Shown: positions 1 through 5,415, counted from the first letter of the stretch. The stretch is DNA of 6,901 bases from Actinomycetes bacterium (GCA_021816565.1 JAKAXN010000242.1:1-6901); one strand, 5' to 3'. Notes: generated by a model from the letters alone, not told the origin. Made by a program: numbers and translations.

Positions 1-523
1 CGATCCGGCCCACGTAGCCGACGATGTTGGCCGCGGCCTTGCCCTCGGGGCTGTAGGTCCGCACCGTCTCGGTGCTGACGGTCACGCCGGGGAAGCTGCT
101 CTGGTACTCCTGGATGTGCAGGATCTGATCCGGCGAGGGGTCGGGCATCACCGGCACGGGGGCGTAGGGGCTGAAGCGCAGGTTGTTGATCGCCGCCTTC
201 AGCTGGGGCACGGTCATGCCGAGCAGGGCCGACAGGCGGTCGAGCATGCCGGGATGGTTGGAGGCGCTCTGGCTGTCCACCTCGATCACCGGCTCGGAGA
301 CGTTGCCCACCAGCACGTTCCCCTTGCGATCCAGGATCAGGCCCCGGGGGGCCGAGTTGTAGAGCAGGCGGGTGCCGTTGTCCACCGCGGTCAGGTGCGC
401 TTGGACCCCGTTGATCACCTGGAGCGACCACAGGCGGGCGAAGAGGGCCACGAACAGCACCACGACCGTGATGATGAGGATCTGTAAGCGGAGTTGGGGG
501 TTCCGCCCGGAGTCTGCCGTCAC
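1..523 (-). CDS. mrdA: Penicillin-binding protein 2 (class B PBP), N-terminal part, cut by window edge
   Basis: This is the N-terminal 174 residues of a class B penicillin-binding protein; the gene runs off the left edge, so the transpeptidase domain with its SxxK, SxN and KTG motifs is not in view. PBP2 cross-links peptidoglycan during elongation, anchored in the cytoplasmic membrane. A short cytoplasmic tail (1-13) leads into one membrane anchor (about 14-31, QILIITVVVLFVALFARL). The dimerisation module follows, with the family signature APRGLILDRKGNVLVGN (58-74). Later segments, RFSPYAPVPV (116-125), SSFPGVTV (142-149) and ANIVGYVGRI (165-174), line up from memory with E. coli PBP2 (FPGVEV, HVIGYVSKI). 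The start is GTG at 523: the frame has a TAA about 36 bases upstream, and no other start precedes the membrane segment. No Shine-Dalgarno sequence is visible. It lies 48 bases after the methyltransferase on the same strand. A different class B PBP (FtsI-like) is less likely. Confidence 0.88.
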   Translation of the reverse strand, partial: MTADSGRNPQLRLQILIITVVVLFVALFARLWSLQVINGVQAHLTAVDNGTRLLYNSAPRGLILDRKGNVLVGNVSEPVIEVDSQSASNHPGMLDRLSALLGMTVPQLKAAINNLRFSPYAPVPVMPDPSPDQILHIQEYQSSFPGVTVSTETVRTYSPEGKAAANIVGYVGRI

Positions 524-533
524 CGAGAAGGTG

Positions 534-550
534 AGTCTAGGGACCGTCCC
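534..550 (-). promoter_or_regulatory. Possible -10 hexamer and small dyad ahead of the PBP2 gene
   Basis: Read on the minus strand, TAGACT (539-534) fits the actinobacterial TANNNT -10 pattern and lies 10 bases before the GTG start, which would give a leader of only a few bases. Immediately upstream is an 11-base dyad, GGGACCGTCCC (540-550, plus strand), with arms GGGAC/GTCCC around one base. It sits in the -10/-35 spacer, so it could be an operator. No good -35 hexamer is visible, and the gene may simply be read from the upstream methyltransferase. Weak evidence. Confidence 0.22.
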
Positions 551-571
551 GTCTGAGCGTTACGCGCCACC

Positions 572-1381
572 TCAGGAACGAGGCTGGGCGGCGGCTCCCG
601 GCGCCTGGGCGGCCACCACCGCGGCCTCGGCGACGATGCGCTCCGAGCGGATGGCGGTGAAGCCGGCGTCGGTCAGCATCTGGCGCCACATCCCGATGGG
701 GGCCGGGCACTCCTCCCGGGCCACCAGGATCTTCCACCCGTTCTTGGCGATGCGCCACAGCCCGGCCGGGCCCCGGCGGGCGATGTCGGTGACCTTGCGG
801 GCGATGATCTGGCGACTCTCCGAGTCGGAGGCCAGACCGAACATCATGTCGCCGATCACCAGGCGCCCGCCCGGGCGCAGCCACTTCGCCGCCTTGGCGA
901 CCAGGGCGGCCTTCTCCTTGTGCTGGAGGTGGTGCAGGGCGTAGTTGGTGACGATCACATCGACGCTGTTCTCCGCCAGGTCCAGGGCCTGCAGGGTGGA
1001 GCGCACGGTGGTCACGTTGGACAGCCCGGCGGCCTTGGCCCGCTCGTCGAGGAGGGCCAGCATCTGGGCGCTGAAGTCCACCGCGGTCACCGACCGGGCC
1101 GACTCGGCCAGGCCGAGGGCCAGCTGGCCGCTGCCGCAGCCCAGGTCCACCACGTCGGCGCCGTCGACCGAACCGGCCTCGCGAACCACCGCGGCGGCGA
1201 TCTTCTCCAGGCCGGGCATGGACGAGTGGTCCCAGTCGGCGGCCCGCCGGCTCCAGGTCCGCTCCTGGTGGGCGGTGCGCAGCGTGCCGGGTCCCTTGGG
1301 GCTTTCGAGCTTCACAGGCTTCACGCTAGGCGCACCTTCATGTGAGGAAGATGTGGCCGTGACCGGGCCGTCACCCACCAT
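572..1381 (-). CDS. Class I SAM-dependent methyltransferase
   Basis: A cytoplasmic methyltransferase that transfers the methyl group of S-adenosylmethionine; the acceptor cannot be read from the sequence. From the ATG at 1381 it is 269 residues. Motif I is VVDLGCGSG (77-85), the acidic ribose-binding residue is D102 in TAVDFS, the post-II segment is NYALHHL (146-152), and motif III is WLRPGGRLVIGDMM (167-180). The C-terminal part (about 181-250) has a basic stretch, RRGPAGLWRIAKNGWK, and a helix likely to help form the acceptor pocket. The ATG overlaps the stop of the upstream hydrolase by 11 bases and has GGGAG (minus strand, 1392-1388) six bases before it, which suggests translational coupling. 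A second possible start is GTG at 1324, preceded by GAAGGTG; it would remove 19 low-complexity residues and give 250. The family resembles ubiquinone/menaquinone-type and Methyltransf_11 enzymes, but no substrate should be assigned. Confidence 0.9.
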   Translation of the reverse strand: MVGDGPVTATSSSHEGAPSVKPVKLESPKGPGTLRTAHQERTWSRRAADWDHSSMPGLEKIAAAVVREAGSVDGADVVDLGCGSGQLALGLAESARSVTAVDFSAQMLALLDERAKAAGLSNVTTVRSTLQALDLAENSVDVIVTNYALHHLQHKEKAALVAKAAKWLRPGGRLVIGDMMFGLASDSESRQIIARKVTDIARRGPAGLWRIAKNGWKILVAREECPAPIGMWRQMLTDAGFTAIRSERIVAEAAVVAAQAPGAAAQPRS

Positions 1382-2393
1382 AGGGGGCTCCCGGGCAGGA
1401 GCCGGTGATACCGACGGCCGCGGGGGTGGTGAGGCTGCTCACCCCCGGTACCGATCCGAGCTGGGACAGGTCGGCCAGGCGGGAGGTCATCCCCCTCAGA
1501 TACCCGTCGAGGAAGGCGACTGTAACGTTTTCCACGGCGTCGAGCTGGGGGCCGGCCTCGGTGTAGGCCGACAGGTTGGTGTCGCCTTGCAGGTCCAGGT
1601 AGTACCGGGGCGGGGCCGCCCCGTCGTAGAGCTGCTGGCTGCACCCGGGCGGGTTGATGGTGTCCTGGTCACCCTGCACCGCCAGCAGCGGCGGGTTGCC
1701 GGTGCTGAAGTAGGTGCCGTGGAAGAGGGTGATCTCGGCCCCCGACAGGATCACCGCGGCCTTGATGTGCGGTATCAGGCAGCACGGGTTGGCCACCGCG
1801 GCCAGGCTCACGTCCCCGCCGTCGGACTGGCCGGCCAGGCCTATCTCCTCCGGGTCGATCAGCGGCGACACCGAGGTGCTCCCGCCGGTGAGGGTGTCGA
1901 TCACCTGGGCCAGCTCGCTCGGGTGGTTGACCATGTCGTACTCGATCTGGGGAGCGCCGGGGGCGGTGTCGGGGTAGGTCGGCTCGGCCACCACGTAGCC
2001 GTGGGCGGCCCATGCGCTGGTGAGCGGCCCGTAGGCCGCCGGGTCGATCTGGTAGCCGGGGGAGAAGACCACCAGCGGGAACGGCCCGGTCGATCCCCCC
2101 GGGTACCAGACGGTGGTCGGGATGGTCACCGCCGCCCCGGCCAGGTTGTGCGCCGACAGGGTCAGGTAGGTGACCGCCACCGGGTAGGTCCGGTCCGTGG
2201 CCGCCACCGTGGTGGGCGGGTCGGCGGTGGTGGAGCTGGTCGAGGGAGCGGAGCGGGTCGAGGGTGAGGCCTGCACGCTCCGGGTCGGGGCCGATCCGGA
2301 GCCACCGCTCTTGGCCCACGCGACCAGCGCCACGACGGCCACGAGGGCCACCGCAACGGTCGTCGTCAGGCGGAAACGCCGGGATGCTCCCAT
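1371..2393 (-). CDS. Membrane-anchored or exported alpha/beta hydrolase (PAF-acetylhydrolase/dienelactone hydrolase-like)
   Basis: Predicted 340-residue serine hydrolase of the alpha/beta fold, acting outside the membrane. A short basic N-terminus (MGASRRFR) precedes a hydrophobic helix (about 11-27) that is an uncleaved anchor or signal peptide. A Ser/Thr/Pro-rich linker (about 29-64) leads to the hydrolase domain. There, TTVWYPGG and PFPLVVFSPGY (105-114) resemble the oxyanion-side strands of lipase/chlorophyllase-type enzymes. The nucleophile elbow is GLAGQSDGG with Ser190, and the acid is likely Asp244 in VQGDQDTINPP. Where the family normally has the catalytic His (a GxxH-L-type turn), this protein reads LQGDTNLSAY with Asn273. 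Cysteines at 204, 205, 251 and 333 could form disulfides. The start is ATG 2393: the frame stays open to 2606, but that extension translates the antisense strand of tRNA-Tyr. No Shine-Dalgarno sequence is present. It is probably the first gene of the unit with the methyltransferase and PBP2. Substrate unknown. Confidence 0.82.
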   Translation of the reverse strand: MGASRRFRLTTTVAVALVAVVALVAWAKSGGSGSAPTRSVQASPSTRSAPSTSSTTADPPTTVAATDRTYPVAVTYLTLSAHNLAGAAVTIPTTVWYPGGSTGPFPLVVFSPGYQIDPAAYGPLTSAWAAHGYVVAEPTYPDTAPGAPQIEYDMVNHPSELAQVIDTLTGGSTSVSPLIDPEEIGLAGQSDGGDVSLAAVANPCCLIPHIKAAVILSGAEITLFHGTYFSTGNPPLLAVQGDQDTINPPGCSQQLYDGAAPPRYYLDLQGDTNLSAYTEAGPQLDAVENVTVAFLDGYLRGMTSRLADLSQLGSVPGVSSLTTPAAVGITGSCPGAPYGG

Positions 2394-2400
2394 GCTCACT

Positions 2401-2406
2401 ACGGTA
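2401..2406 (-). promoter_or_regulatory. Possible -10 hexamer of the hydrolase gene (leaderless type)
   Basis: On the minus strand TACCGT (2406-2401) matches TANNNT and ends seven bases before the ATG at 2393. Transcription would then begin at or next to the start codon. The hydrolase has no Shine-Dalgarno sequence, which fits a leaderless message. No -35 element is recognisable. Confidence 0.3.
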
Positions 2407-2416
2407 AGCGGCCCGG

Positions 2417-2447
2417 TTGCGGATCTCCCGTCGCTCTCGGCTAACCT
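2417..2447 (+). promoter_or_regulatory. Probable promoter of tRNA-Tyr
   Basis: TTGCGG (2417-2422) as -35 and TAACCT (2442-2447) as -10 are separated by 19 bases, slightly long. The -10 matches TANNNT and ends 11 bases before the mature tRNA 5' end at 2459, so a start near 2454 would leave a short 5' leader for RNase P. The gap between the tRNA and the divergent hydrolase is only 65 bases, so both promoters must lie here. Confidence 0.42.
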
Positions 2448-2458
2448 TGGCGCTTCCT

Positions 2459-2539
<81 letters not shown>

Positions 2540-2560
2540 CTTCATGTAGGACTGCAGGCG

Positions 2561-2582
2561 GGAGGCCCTTTCCAGGGTCTCC
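2561..2582 (+). terminator. Hairpin after tRNA-Tyr, possible bidirectional terminator
   Basis: GGAGGCCCT (2561-2569) pairs with AGGGTCTCC (2574-2582) around a TTCC loop: nine pairs, one of them G-U. It starts 22 bases after the tRNA and ends 20 bases from the stop codon of ygiD on the other strand, so it lies between two converging transcripts. On the plus strand it is followed by CTCTTC rather than a clear T run, and on the minus strand there is no T run. GC-rich actinobacteria often have such tail-less hairpins. Confidence 0.5.
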
Positions 2583-2602
2583 CTCTTCGCGTCGGGCCGG
2601 GG

Positions 2603-3460
2603 TCACAGATTGGACTCGTCCGCGGGCACGTGCGGCAGCGGCGGCGCCTCCCCGGTTCCGCCGGTGGAGATCTCTTCGCAGCCGAGGGCGAACGATGTCA
2701 TGGACAGCGAGCCCATGGCGTAGCCATCGACGAGGATCCGGGTGGTCCGTCGAGCGGCGTCGGCCAGGCCGGCGATGTACAGCAGCGGGATGAAATGGTC
2801 GGGCGTCGGAACGGCGAGCGCGTAGTCGCCGTCGTCGACCACCGAGAGGATGTCACCGGGGGCCGAGGTCATGATCTCGGCGACCTTCTCGTCGAAGCGC
2901 CTGGCCCAGTCGTATGACCCGTCGGGCTGGCTCCAGTCGACCCGGCGCAGGTTGTGCACCACGTTGCCGCTGCCCAGGATCAGGATCCCTTCATCGCGCA
3001 GGGGGGCCAGCCGGCGGCCCAGGTCGAAGTGGTAGTCGAAGGGCTTGGTGGCGTTGATCGACAACTGCACCACCGGGACATCGGCGTCGGGAAAGACGTG
3101 GACCAGGACCGACCAGGTGCCGTGATCGATGCCCCAGCTGTCGCCGTCTGAACCCACCCATGTCGGCTCGAGCAGTCCCACCACCCTGCCGGCCAGCGCG
3201 GGGTCGCCGGGCGCGGGGTAGTCGACGGCGAACAGCTCGTCAGGAAAGCCGTAGAAGTCGTGGATCGTGCGCGGCCGGGCCATGGAGGTGACCGCCGTGG
3301 CGTTGGTGTACCAGTGCGCCGATATGGCCAGGATCCCGGCCGGGCGGCCGACGTGCTCTCCCAAGGCCCGCCAGGCGTCGGTGTAGCGGTTGTGATCGAG
3401 GGCGTTCATGGGGTTGCCGTGACCCAGGAACGCGGCTGGCAGGGGGCTGGTCCCGGTCAT
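2603..3460 (-). CDS. ygiD: YgiD/DODA-type extradiol aromatic ring-opening dioxygenase (LigB superfamily)
   Basis: A 285-residue cytoplasmic metal-dependent dioxygenase of the class III (LigB-like) family. Characterised relatives include E. coli YgiD, reported to cleave L-DOPA at the 4,5 position, and plant DODA enzymes; the native bacterial substrate is uncertain. It follows E. coli YgiD along nearly its whole length as I remember it: FLGHGNPMN (11-19), ISAHWYT (46-52), TIHDFYGFP (65-73), [10 protein letters not shown] (110-119), [21 protein letters not shown] (164-172), [11 protein letters not shown] (218-228) and MGSLSM (249-254). Likely metal ligands are H14, H49 and H222; H113 and H169 are conserved active-site histidines. 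The start is fixed: an in-frame TGA lies two codons before the ATG, and FLGHG must be near the N-terminus. There is no good Shine-Dalgarno sequence of its own, but its ATG overlaps the stop of a short upstream frame (ATGA). The C-terminal tail beyond about 262 is low complexity. Length is normal for the family. Confidence 0.94.
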   Translation of the reverse strand: MTGTSPLPAAFLGHGNPMNALDHNRYTDAWRALGEHVGRPAGILAISAHWYTNATAVTSMARPRTIHDFYGFPDELFAVDYPAPGDPALAGRVVGLLEPTWVGSDGDSWGIDHGTWSVLVHVFPDADVPVVQLSINATKPFDYHFDLGRRLAPLRDEGILILGSGNVVHNLRRVDWSQPDGSYDWARRFDEKVAEIMTSAPGDILSVVDDGDYALAVPTPDHFIPLLYIAGLADAARRTTRILVDGYAMGSLSMTSFALGCEEISTGGTGEAPPLPHVPADESNL

Positions 3461-3513
3461 CGCCGATCACCGGGTGTCCGGTTCCGGAGGATGAGCCCCC
3501 TCGCGTGCATCAT
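3457..3513 (-). CDS. Possible 18-codon leader peptide coupled to ygiD
   Basis: On the minus strand an ATG at 3513 opens [18 protein letters not shown] and ends in a TGA whose first two bases are the TG of the ygiD start (ATGA overlap). Its Shine-Dalgarno sequence is the strongest in this region (GGGGAGGA, 3526-3519, six bases from the ATG), whereas ygiD has none at normal spacing. Ribosomes finishing this frame would be well placed to restart at ygiD. The peptide is basic (five Arg in 18) and resembles no leader peptide I know. The same frame stays open far upstream, but there it runs antisense to the HAD gene. The Shine-Dalgarno match could be chance in a G-rich stretch. Confidence 0.35.
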   Translation of the reverse strand: MMHARGLILRNRTPGDRR

Positions 3514-3526
3514 GTCCGTCCTCCCC
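3469..3526 (-). promoter_or_regulatory. Shine-Dalgarno and potential RNA structure in the ygiD leader
   Basis: Two pairings are possible in the minus-strand RNA. The Shine-Dalgarno core GGAGGA (3524-3519) is complementary to TCCTCC (3491-3486), inside the short leader frame, which could hide the ribosome binding site. Just before ygiD, ACCGG and CCGGT pair around a four-base loop (plus-strand 3469-3482). Translating the leader frame would disrupt both. Stems are only six and five base pairs, so this is suggestive only. Confidence 0.22.
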
Positions 3527-3624
3527 TGGCCGGTCCCATGGTCGCGCCGGGGGCGGGCCCGGTCCAGCGGCTCACCGGCCGCGACGACACCGTGCAGGTC
3601 GATCGGCGGTCGAGACTGGCGCGC

Positions 3625-3630
3625 CATACT
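3625..3630 (+). promoter_or_regulatory. Possible -10 hexamer of the HAD phosphatase gene
   Basis: CATACT (3625-3630) matches TATAAT at four of six positions and ends six bases before the GTG start at 3637. With no usable Shine-Dalgarno sequence (GCAGGG directly abuts the start), this fits a leaderless transcript. No convincing -35 box is seen. Confidence 0.3.
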
Positions 3631-3636
3631 GCAGGG

Positions 3637-4389
3637 GTGATCGAAGCGGTCGTGTTCGACCTGGACGGGGTACTGCTCGATTCTGAGCGTCTCTGGGATC
3701 GGGCGCGCCGCCAGGTCGCGGACGAGCACGGCGGCCGGTGGCGTCCAGAGGCAACCTCTGACATGCAGGGCATGAGCTCGCTGGAATGGTCGAGGTACCT
3801 GCGGGAGCAGCTTGGCGTCGAGCTCGGCGAGGAGCGGATCGTCGAACTGGTGGTGGATGCGCTGCTCGACCGTTACCGCCAGGACCTTCCCCTGCTCCCG
3901 GGTGCTGCCGAAGCGGTAGCCAGGATCGGGCGTCGTTGGCCGCTGGGGTTGGCGTCTTCGGCGAATCGACCCGTGATCGATGAGTTTCTGGGCTTGAGCG
4001 GGCTTACCGACGCCTTCGGGGTTACCGTGTCGTCGGAGGAGGTGGCCAGGGGAAAGCCCCATCCCGATGTCTACCTGGAGGCATCCCGGCGGCTCGGGGC
4101 GCCATCCGGTGACTGCGTGGCGATCGAGGACTCGTCCAACGGGATCAAGGCCGCACTCGCGGCCGGTATGCGGGTGGCCGTCGTCCCGAACCGGGACTTC
4201 CCGCCCGACGCCGGTTTGCTGGATCGAGCCGACCTCGTGGTCCACCATCTCGATGACCTCACCGTATCCAGGCTCGGTCGGCTGGGCAACGAATCCGACC
4301 AGGGAGCCGCCGATCCGGTCGACGAGCAGGAGATCGAGTCCTTCCCCGCTTCGGACTCCCACTCCGACTGGGCCGGCCCACCCGAATAG
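3637..4389 (+). CDS. HAD-superfamily hydrolase, subfamily IA, beta-phosphoglucomutase-like
   Basis: A 250-residue cytoplasmic HAD enzyme that hydrolyses, or possibly isomerises, small phosphorylated metabolites such as sugar phosphates. Motif I is VVFDLDGVLLDSE with nucleophile D8 and acid D10. A helical C1 cap follows (about 15-85). Motif II is LASSANR (S107), motif III the lysine in ARGKPHPDVY (K140), and motif IV AIEDSSNG (E164, D165). The spacing PGAAEAV..., GKPHPDVYL and EDSSNGI is typical of the beta-phosphoglucomutase/phosphatase branch; sequence alone does not separate a phosphatase from a mutase. The start is GTG 3637, directly before VIEAVVFDLDG. The frame stays open further upstream to 3505, but that extension resembles no HAD N-terminus. 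The last 32 residues (219-250) form an acidic, hydrophilic, probably disordered tail rich in Asp, Glu and Ser. It is divergent from ygiD across 176 bases and followed by the zinc-finger gene. Confidence 0.9.
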   Translation: MIEAVVFDLDGVLLDSERLWDRARRQVADEHGGRWRPEATSDMQGMSSLEWSRYLREQLGVELGEERIVELVVDALLDRYRQDLPLLPGAAEAVARIGRRWPLGLASSANRPVIDEFLGLSGLTDAFGVTVSSEEVARGKPHPDVYLEASRRLGAPSGDCVAIEDSSNGIKAALAAGMRVAVVPNRDFPPDAGLLDRADLVVHHLDDLTVSRLGRLGNESDQGAADPVDEQEIESFPASDSHSDWAGPPE

Positions 4390-4488
4390 CCGGACCCGAC
4401 AGTCGGCGGTGGGAGGGCCGGGCGGCGCAAGGTCGGGAGTTGCTGTGCCCACCGGTCCGTCGGGGAGGAGCCGACCGTCGCCGATTGG

Positions 4489-4505
4489 TATGGTCGGACC
4501 GGAGG
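4489..4505 (+). promoter_or_regulatory. Possible -10 hexamer and strong Shine-Dalgarno before the zinc-finger gene
   Basis: TATGGT (4489-4494) matches TANNNT. GGAGG (4501-4505) lies five bases before the ATG at 4511 and decides that start over an in-frame ATG at 4490. CCGACC (4471-4476) and GGTCGG (4492-4497) form a six-base inverted repeat that overlaps the hexamer and could be an operator. A -35 element is not evident, and read-through from the HAD gene is possible. Confidence 0.35.
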
Positions 4506-4510
4506 TCGAC

Positions 4511-4807
4511 ATGGCCGAAACCTGCACCCATCTGGGCGCCGTCCGCGATGTGACACCCTCCAGCGAGGGCTGCGAGGACTGCCTGCGGAGCGGAGATCGC
4601 TGGGTTCATCTCCGCTTGTGCATGTCCTGCGGGCACGTGGGCTGCTGTGACAGCTCGCCCAACCGTCATGCCACCGCCCACTGGAACGCGCACCGCGACC
4701 ACCCGCTGATCCGGTCCTTCGAGCCGGGAGAGGACTGGTGGTGGTGCTACCCGGATCAGCTCGCCTTCGAGGTGGACGGCGCCCCTCCGGCCCCGTCGCA
4801 CCCTTAG
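4511..4807 (+). CDS. UBP-type zinc-finger protein
   Basis: A 98-residue, single-domain protein of the zf-UBP fold. In eukaryotes (for example USP5 and HDAC6) this finger binds the C-terminal Gly-Gly of free ubiquitin; the role in bacteria is not established. Candidate zinc ligands run in the family order: C5 and H7 (CTHL), C21 and C24 (GCEDCL), C37 and C40 (LCMSCGHVGCCDSS), C45, and H53, H57, H61 and H64 (NRHATAHWNAHRDHP). The aromatic stretch EDWWWCYPDQ (74-83) corresponds to the conserved end of the domain. The layout WVHLRLCMSCGHVGCCD matches short actinobacterial proteins annotated as UBP zinc fingers. A strong GGAGG sits five bases before the ATG. The C-terminal tail (89-98) is Pro/Ala-rich. 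No ubiquitin-like protein, ligase or protease gene is visible nearby. Cytoplasmic; no signal peptide or membrane segment. Confidence 0.9.
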   Translation: MAETCTHLGAVRDVTPSSEGCEDCLRSGDRWVHLRLCMSCGHVGCCDSSPNRHATAHWNAHRDHPLIRSFEPGEDWWWCYPDQLAFEVDGAPPAPSHP

Positions 4808-4834
4808 GGAGGCCGGGGACACGGGGATGGCACC

Positions 4835-4927
4835 GGGAGGCTGGCCGGCGGACCCCTGTGAGGCATGGAAGGCGACCCGCGGCACGCGGCACGCCCGGAC
4901 CCCCGTCCTCGGGAAGCTGGCCGCCGG
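4835..4927 (+). repeat. 17-base imperfect direct repeat plus 7-base tandem repeat in the 119-base gap
   Basis: GGGAGGCTGGCCGGCGG (4835-4851) recurs as GGGAAGCTGGCCGCCGG (4911-4927), with 15 of 17 bases identical and starts 76 bases apart. The second copy ends on the first base of the SnoaL-like GTG start and contains the only Shine-Dalgarno-like bases (GGGAAG). Between them CGCGGCA is repeated in tandem (4878-4884, 4885-4891). The region has no gene. It could hold protein-binding sites or be duplication debris; in GC-rich DNA part of the match may be chance. Confidence 0.45.
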
Positions 4928-5289
4928 TGAGTGAAGACCTTCGACTGCGAACGCCGGCGGAGGTGTTCGACGATCACCTGCGCCTGGCCGGCGAGCACCG
5001 CTTCGACGAGGACATCGAGCGCAACGTCGCCCCCGACGCGGTCATCCTGGAACGCCGGGGCGTGTTCCACGGCCGGGACGGCGCCCGCCACCTGGCCCGC
5101 CTGCTGGGCGAGGAGCTCCCCGGGGCCCCCTACGTCTACACCAACCGGCTGGTCGAGGGCCGCTTCGCGTTCTTGGAGTGGACCTCCGAGGCCGAGCACA
5201 GCCGGGTGCGCGACGGGGCCGACTCGTTCGTCATCGAGGACGGATGGATCGTCGCCCAGACCATCCACTACACCGTCGAAGCACACTGA
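4927..5289 (+). CDS. NTF2/SnoaL-like small protein
   Basis: A 120-residue protein of the nuclear transport factor 2-like (SnoaL-like) cone fold. Members are polyketide cyclases, isomerases, hydrolases or non-catalytic pocket proteins; no activity can be assigned here. N-terminal helices (about 8-35: RTPAEVFDDHLRLAGEHRFDEDIERN) line one side of the pocket. The characteristic AVILERRGVFHGRDGARHLARLL (38-60) follows, then the sheet with FLEWTSEAE (82-90), DGADSFVIEDGWIVAQTIHYTV (97-117) and the C-terminal end. This strand order and the closing DSFVIEDG..I..QTIHYT pattern are typical of actinobacterial NTF2-family proteins. The start is GTG at 4927 giving VSEDLRLRTP; the Shine-Dalgarno sequence is poor (GGGAAG, ten bases away). 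The frame stays open upstream but would run into the zinc-finger gene with a Pro/Arg-rich sequence. It is co-oriented with the zinc-finger gene, 119 bases away. Cytoplasmic. Confidence 0.82.
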   Translation: MSEDLRLRTPAEVFDDHLRLAGEHRFDEDIERNVAPDAVILERRGVFHGRDGARHLARLLGEELPGAPYVYTNRLVEGRFAFLEWTSEAEHSRVRDGADSFVIEDGWIVAQTIHYTVEAH

Positions 5290-5311
5290 ACTGGTTGTGG
5301 CGATCGTGAGC

Positions 5312-5335
5312 CGATGCGCGGTCGGGTTCGCATCG
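5312..5335. terminator. Weak hairpin between convergent genes
   Basis: CGATGCG (5312-5318) and CGCATCG (5329-5335) form a perfect seven-pair stem with a ten-base loop, 22 bases after the SnoaL-like stop and about 80 bases beyond the amidohydrolase stop on the other strand. There is no T run on either side. A smaller inverted repeat, TCGAC-GGC-GTCGA, lies at 5345-5357. These are the only candidates in the 126-base gap for ending the two converging transcripts. Confidence 0.28.
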
Positions 5336-5415
5336 AGGCGGTGCTCGACGGCGTCGACCAGACAGGCGGAGAATGAGACCAGCCCTGCCGATCCGACAGA
5401 TCCGAGCGGGGCCGG

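Noticed and set aside
116..487. Plus-strand open frame rich in His, Gly and Val near the left edge
   Set aside because: It lies opposite the PBP2 N-terminal domain, whose minus-strand translation shows the membrane anchor and the RGLILDRKGN signature.
945..2267. Plus-strand open frame of 440 codons across the methyltransferase and hydrolase
   Set aside because: Gly/Val/Arg-rich shadow in high-GC DNA. The minus strand carries the SAM motif I and the GQSDG nucleophile elbow.
3514..4527. Long minus-strand open frame opposite the HAD gene
   Set aside because: It is an antisense shadow: the plus strand has all four HAD motifs in order, while the minus product is Pro/Gly/Arg-rich with no recognisable domain. 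Only its last 18 codons, outside the HAD gene, are kept as a possible leader.
4071..4892. Minus-strand open frames opposite the zinc-finger gene
   Set aside because: Arg/Pro/Ser-rich products overlapping a clear plus-strand gene with a strong Shine-Dalgarno and conserved Cys/His pattern.
4878..4894. Tandem CGCGGCA as a possible CRISPR or iteron array
   Set aside because: Only two short copies without spacers; no array structure and no cas or replication gene nearby.
5384..5405. Short direct repeat GATCCGA (twice) as a possible attachment site
   Set aside because: Seven bases only, with no integrase or mobile gene in the window.
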